Below are positions 60,599 to 64,000 of a stretch of 64,000 nucleotides of DNA, in pieces. The position numbers and the translations under genes were made by a program. The stretch comes from DASZIT01 sp036268775 (GTDB lineage Bacteria; Actinomycetota; Acidimicrobiia; Acidimicrobiales; RAAP-2): contig DATATM010000021.1 in assembly GCA_036268775.1 (NCBI GenBank), positions 1-64,000 of the forward strand, in the 5' to 3' direction. The first letter of the stretch is position 1. Each line of letters opens with the position of its first letter. Below the pieces are notes generated by a model. That model had not been told where the DNA came from, made no database searches, and saw only the letters and a list, made by a program, of their open reading frames with translations.

Positions 60599-62104
60599 TC
60601 AGGCGGTCTGGCTCTCGGCACCCTCGTCGGTGGGCCCGAACCCGGAGACCTGGACGGCGGCCGCCGCGTCCTTGTTCCGGTAGGTGGCCGGCGGCAGCTT
60701 GGCCGCCTCCAGGAGCTCGTCGAGAGCCAGCGGGATGCTGGCGGCCAGCCCCCAGACTTTCGGCATCGTCTCCGGGCAGGAGATGATCCCCCAGTACATG
60801 ATGCCCCGGTAGCTCATGATGGTGATGTTGACACCCATACCCTCCATTACCGGGCCGAGCGGGAACCCGCACTCGAGTTCGGACCCTCCGAGATAGAGGG
60901 GGAAGTCAGGACCGGGCACGTTGGAGATGACCAGGTTGGCGATGGGACGATGCTTGTCCGCCAGCTGCATCCGGCTGTAGAGACGGGCGGCATTGGCAAA
61001 GACGTTGGGAGTGGCGTGTTCCGCCCAGTTGAGGAGGGTGTCCGCCCCCAGGGCATTGTGCTCTTCCTTTGCCCCCTTGGTGCCCTGGTGGATGGCCTCG
61101 ACCCGCTCGAGGGGGTCGTCGAGCTGGGACGGGAGTTGCACGAACATCGACGAGACCTTGTTGGAGCCCCGCACGTTCTCGGTGGCGGTTCGCACCGAGA
61201 CCGGAACCACCGCCACCAGCGGCTTGTCCGGCAACTCGTCCCCCTGGATGAGGAAGTTCCGGAGGGCCCCGGTGCAGACGGCCAGGACGATGTCGTTGAC
61301 GGTGACCCCGAGCGCCGACTTCAACCGCTTCACGTCGTCCAGCCCGATGGCGGTGAAGGCCACCGAACGCCGCTTGGACAGCGCGCCGTTGAACGAGGTG
61401 CGAGGCGCCGACAGCGGGAGCGCCGCCTTGCCGAGCCCCGGTCGGTCCTCCGAACCGATGCGCACCTTTCGCACGTTCAGCACCCGTTGGCCGGTCCGCA
61501 CCAGGTCCCGGGTGATCTTGAAGGGGGTCATGGCCCGGTCGACGGTGGCCTGGCTCATCAGCTCGAGTCCCGAGGGGATCCGATCGTCGAGGAGCCGTTC
61601 GGGTGGAGCCGGGAGTGGCCCGGGGTCGGCGGCCAGATCGAAGAGGATGGAGAGGAGTTCAGCCCCCGAGACGCCGTCCACCGTGGAGTGGTGCATCTTG
61701 GTGACGAAGCCCACCCGGTCATGGGCGAGGCCTTCGATGATCCACATCTCCCACAGCGGCTTGGACCTGTCGAGTTGGCGCCCGGCGATGTCGCCGGCGA
61801 TGTCGGCCAACTCCCGGAGGCCGCCGGGCTTGGGCACCGCCGCCAGCCGGACGTGGTAGTCGATGTCGAAATCGGGGTCGTCCACCCAGACCGGGTGGCC
61901 CCAGCGTAGTGGGACCTCCACCAGCCGACGCTGGAAGACCGGGGCCTGGGGGAGGCGGGCGGCGATCATCTCCTTCAGCCGGGGGAACGAGTAGCCCCCG
62001 GGGACGGTGGCCGGATCCACCACCGAAGTCATCACCACATGCATGTGGAGGCTGGGGGTCTCGAGATACAGAAAGCTGGCGTCGAGGCCGCTGAGTCGTT
62101 CCAT
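60599..62104 (-). CDS. Wax ester synthase / diacylglycerol acyltransferase (WS/DGAT)
   Basis: 501-aa acyltransferase. Catalytic HHxxxDG is MHHSTVDG (His138, His139, Asp143). N-terminal MERLSGLDASFLYLETPSLHMH and C-terminal NLVISNVPGPDFPLYLGG are typical. Makes triacylglycerol or wax esters from acyl-CoA for storage. Divergent from a membrane-anchored esterase, which could mobilise such lipids. Confidence 0.93.
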   Translation of the reverse strand: MERLSGLDASFLYLETPSLHMHVVMTSVVDPATVPGGYSFPRLKEMIAARLPQAPVFQRRLVEVPLRWGHPVWVDDPDFDIDYHVRLAAVPKPGGLRELADIAGDIAGRQLDRSKPLWEMWIIEGLAHDRVGFVTKMHHSTVDGVSGAELLSILFDLAADPGPLPAPPERLLDDRIPSGLELMSQATVDRAMTPFKITRDLVRTGQRVLNVRKVRIGSEDRPGLGKAALPLSAPRTSFNGALSKRRSVAFTAIGLDDVKRLKSALGVTVNDIVLAVCTGALRNFLIQGDELPDKPLVAVVPVSVRTATENVRGSNKVSSMFVQLPSQLDDPLERVEAIHQGTKGAKEEHNALGADTLLNWAEHATPNVFANAARLYSRMQLADKHRPIANLVISNVPGPDFPLYLGGSELECGFPLGPVMEGMGVNITIMSYRGIMYWGIISCPETMPKVWGLAASIPLALDELLEAAKLPPATYRNKDAAAAVQVSGFGPTDEGAESQTA

Positions 62105-62154
62105 GGCGTCCCCCCCTCCTGTTTGGTCAGCTGGTCACCCAGGCGCCGGCCGGA

Positions 62155-63429
62155 ATGAATTCCTCACCCGGTGGCTTGATGGTGTTTCATGGTGCGATGT
62201 CCTGGGGACTCCTGGCCGTCAGCATTGTCGCTGTATTCCTCACGGTCAACGCCTTTTCTCCCTTACGCAGGGAGCCCTTCACCGTGATCAGCTTCGCCCT
62301 GGGATGGATTCCGGGCGAATTGCCCATCCAGGTGATGCTGGTCGAGGCGATCGTGGTGCTGATCCTGGCCCGGGAAGGCGCCCTCCACCACTGGACCGGC
62401 TGGGTGGGGCTGGCCCTCACCGCCGCCTCCTGGGCGGGGCTGATCCGCCTGGCCTTCGTGGCCCGGGAGGCCAAGGGTCTGGTGGACACCGCCTTGGCCG
62501 AGGCCACCATGGGGCCGGTGGACGTGGAAGGGTTCGACTCCAGCCCGGCCTGGAATTACTGGTGGCGGTTGGCCATCGCCGTCCCCTTCCGGTGGCGGGC
62601 CATCCGCCGGATCCGGAACATCGACTACTGGGGCGACGGCCTCGGCCGCCACCGCCTCGATATCCTGCAGCCCCGCGGCGGACCCCCCCAGCCCGGACCG
62701 GTCCTGGTCTACATCCACGGGGGTGCCTGGGTGATCGGGGACAAGCGTCAACAGGGCATTCCGATGATGCACGAGCTGATCCAGCGGGGCTGGGTCTGCG
62801 TGGCCATCAACTACCGGCTGAGCCCTAAGGCCACCTGGCCGGACCATATCGTCGACTGCAAGCGGGCGGTGGCCTGGGTACGAGCCCACATCGCCGAGTA
62901 CGGAGGCGACCCCAGCTTCATCGCCGTCTCCGGCGGATCCGCCGGGGGGCACCTCTCGGCCCTGGTCGCCCTCACCCCGGACGACCCGGACTGGCAGCCG
63001 GGGTTCGAGGACGCCGACACCTCGGTCGACGCCTGCATCCCCTACTACGGGGTCTACGACATGACCGGCGACCCCGAGCAATCCGGGGCCTACGGTCCCG
63101 GCCTCCTCGAGTTGCTGGAGGAGAAGGTGATGAAACTGCCGATCGAAGGGAACCGCCCGGTGTTCGAGCAGGCCTCCCCCACTTGCCGGGTGACCAGCTC
63201 CGCCCCCCCGATGTTCGTGTTCCACGGGGTCAACGACACCCTGGTCCCGCTGGAGGTCGCCCGGCGGTTCGTCCAGCGGCTGCGGGAGGTCTCCGGTTCC
63301 CCGGTCGGCTACGTGGAGCTGCCCCGTACCCAGCACGCCTTCGACGTCCTCGCCTCCATCCGGTGCCGGCACACCACCATCGGGGCCGTCCGGTTCCTGG
63401 AGGGGATGCGGTCGAGGGTGGACCGCTGA
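62155..63429 (+). CDS. Membrane-anchored alpha/beta-hydrolase (HSL-like esterase)
   Basis: 424-aa enzyme. Three N-terminal membrane helices (about 15-95), then an alpha/beta-hydrolase: oxyanion HGGAW, nucleophile Ser in GGSAGG, Asp in GVNDTLVP and His in TQHAFDV. Belongs to the hormone-sensitive-lipase-like group, acting on acyl esters. ATG 62155 is chosen; starts at 62179 or 62197 are possible. Divergent from WS/DGAT, 50 bp apart. Confidence 0.9.
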   Translation: MNSSPGGLMVFHGAMSWGLLAVSIVAVFLTVNAFSPLRREPFTVISFALGWIPGELPIQVMLVEAIVVLILAREGALHHWTGWVGLALTAASWAGLIRLAFVAREAKGLVDTALAEATMGPVDVEGFDSSPAWNYWWRLAIAVPFRWRAIRRIRNIDYWGDGLGRHRLDILQPRGGPPQPGPVLVYIHGGAWVIGDKRQQGIPMMHELIQRGWVCVAINYRLSPKATWPDHIVDCKRAVAWVRAHIAEYGGDPSFIAVSGGSAGGHLSALVALTPDDPDWQPGFEDADTSVDACIPYYGVYDMTGDPEQSGAYGPGLLELLEEKVMKLPIEGNRPVFEQASPTCRVTSSAPPMFVFHGVNDTLVPLEVARRFVQRLREVSGSPVGYVELPRTQHAFDVLASIRCRHTTIGAVRFLEGMRSRVDR

Positions 63430-63472
63430 TCAAGCGACGCCGCCGCCGGGTGCTAGACAGTCCCAAGCGTTT

Positions 63473-63506
63473 CTGACGTACAGTCAGATTCGACGTAGAG
63501 TCAGAT
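63473..63506. promoter_or_regulatory. Operator-like inverted and direct repeats
   Basis: CTGACGTACAGTCAG (63473-63487) is a perfect inverted repeat, and GACGTACAGTCAGAT (63475-63489) is repeated with one change at 63492-63506, period 17. It lies about 75 bp before the binding-protein start. Looks like a TetR-type operator pair; the regulator is not in the window. Confidence 0.6.
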
Positions 63507-63578
63507 CAATGGGGATCTGGGCCCGCGATGGTCGTGAAAACGACCCGGGAGAGCCAGATCAATGAATGAGGGGGAGCG

Positions 63579-64000
63579 TTGAAAGCTGCATCCTGGAAGG
63601 TTCGCATGGCTGCCGCGGGGATGGCCGTCCTGGTGGGGGCGACCGGCGTCGCCTGCAGCTCGACCAAAACCGCGACGACCGCCACCACCGCGGCGGGAGG
63701 ATCGAAGATCCCCACCAGCGCCTTCAGCGACCACACCGGGATCACCTCGACGTCGGTGCAGCTCGGGAACATCTCGACGCTCGACTTGGGGCTGTTCAAA
63801 GGGGCGGCGGTCGGCACCGAGGCCTACGCCGACTACGTCAACTCCACCGGCGGGATCAACGGCCGGACCCTCAAGGTCAACAGCGGCAACGACGGCTACA
63901 ACAACGGGGCCAACAACAAGTCGCTGACCCAGTCGGCCATCTCGTCGGACTTCGCACTGGTGGGCAGCTTCTCCCTCAACGACAGTTTCGGCGGAACCGT
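63579..64000 (+). CDS. ABC transporter substrate-binding lipoprotein, branched-chain amino acid type (cut by window end)
   Basis: The first 140 residues of a type 1 periplasmic binding protein (Peripla_BP_6 group). Signal with lipobox ending VAC (Cys26), then TSVQLGNISTLDLGLFKGAAVG and EAYADYVNSTGGINGRTLKV, typical of LivJ/UrtA-like receptors for branched-chain amino acids, amides or urea. TTG start at 63579 with GGGGGAG upstream. The rest, and any permease, lie beyond the window. Confidence 0.88.
   Translation, partial: MKAASWKVRMAAAGMAVLVGATGVACSSTKTATTATTAAGGSKIPTSAFSDHTGITSTSVQLGNISTLDLGLFKGAAVGTEAYADYVNSTGGINGRTLKVNSGNDGYNNGANNKSLTQSAISSDFALVGSFSLNDSFGGT

Noticed and set aside
1..64000. 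CRISPR array, rRNA, complete IS element or prophage.
   Set aside because: No regularly spaced repeats, no ribosomal RNA or transposase/integrase motifs noticed.

Overview
The window comes from a high-GC bacterium, most likely an actinomycetote and plausibly of the Acidimicrobiia type. The grounds are strong G/C third-position bias, frequent GTG and TTG starts, many ATGA/GTGA/TTGA stop-start overlaps, and the gene families present: WS/DGAT acyltransferase, LigC and a stand-alone LigD polymerase domain, TIGR03086, Lhr of about 1,470 aa, MacAB-like export with a lipoprotein, and CsoR. The species is an inference; nothing here fixes it. I saw no rRNA, tRNA, CRISPR array, complete insertion sequence or phage gene.

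Layout. 1-5401: a two-component pair (minus strand) divergent from a lipoprotein and a MacAB-like export operon. 5722-7221: a carboxymuconolactone decarboxylase-like protein and its ECF41 sigma factor behind a matching promoter. 7238-12501: a cupin-like protein, then a small catabolic island (split-barrel flavin protein, FAH hydrolase, extradiol dioxygenase, SDR) bounded by two TetR regulators with perfect palindromic operators. 12540-12950: a decayed LysR gene. 13061-16229: a metal island (CsoR, its operator, an ArsP-type permease, SCO1-like and TlpA-like proteins). 16524-21073: two glutamine-synthetase-like ligases, a class I glutamine amidotransferase and a PhyH-type dioxygenase behind a 19-bp palindrome, consistent with catabolism of an unknown amine through gamma-glutamyl intermediates. 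21169-23015: HxlR regulator with two hotdog thioesterases. 23098-27104: DNA-repair genes (5'-3' exonuclease, LigC, PHP protein, LigD polymerase domain). 27123-30329: aldo/keto reductase, ArsR-SRPBCC pair, HAD phosphatase.

30382-34834 is the most unusual regulatory stretch: a degenerate GGDEF domain fused to an OmpR-type DNA-binding domain, a NarL-type regulator with Glu at the phospho-acceptor position, a 660-bp spacer carrying an 11-bp tandem repeat and a 9-bp hairpin, and a GAF histidine kinase/DevR-like regulator pair whose kinase may start at ACG. 34960-39363 is the helicase Lhr. 39437-49373 is stress-related: hemerythrin, a cNMP-binding/thioredoxin-reductase-like fusion, Hsp20, and a tightly packed dnaK-grpE-cbpA-cbpM-clpB-trx operon.

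49782-64000 holds a large LuxR regulator without an ATPase domain, a zinc-ribbon protein, a DUF1931 double-histone-fold protein, a COG4705 membrane protein, a cytochrome P450-TetR operon behind a probably leaderless promoter, a TIGR03086 protein, a HicA-like small protein, UvrD/PcrA helicase, a beta-propeller lipoprotein, WS/DGAT, a membrane-anchored esterase, and the start of a branched-chain-amino-acid-type ABC binding protein cut by the window end.
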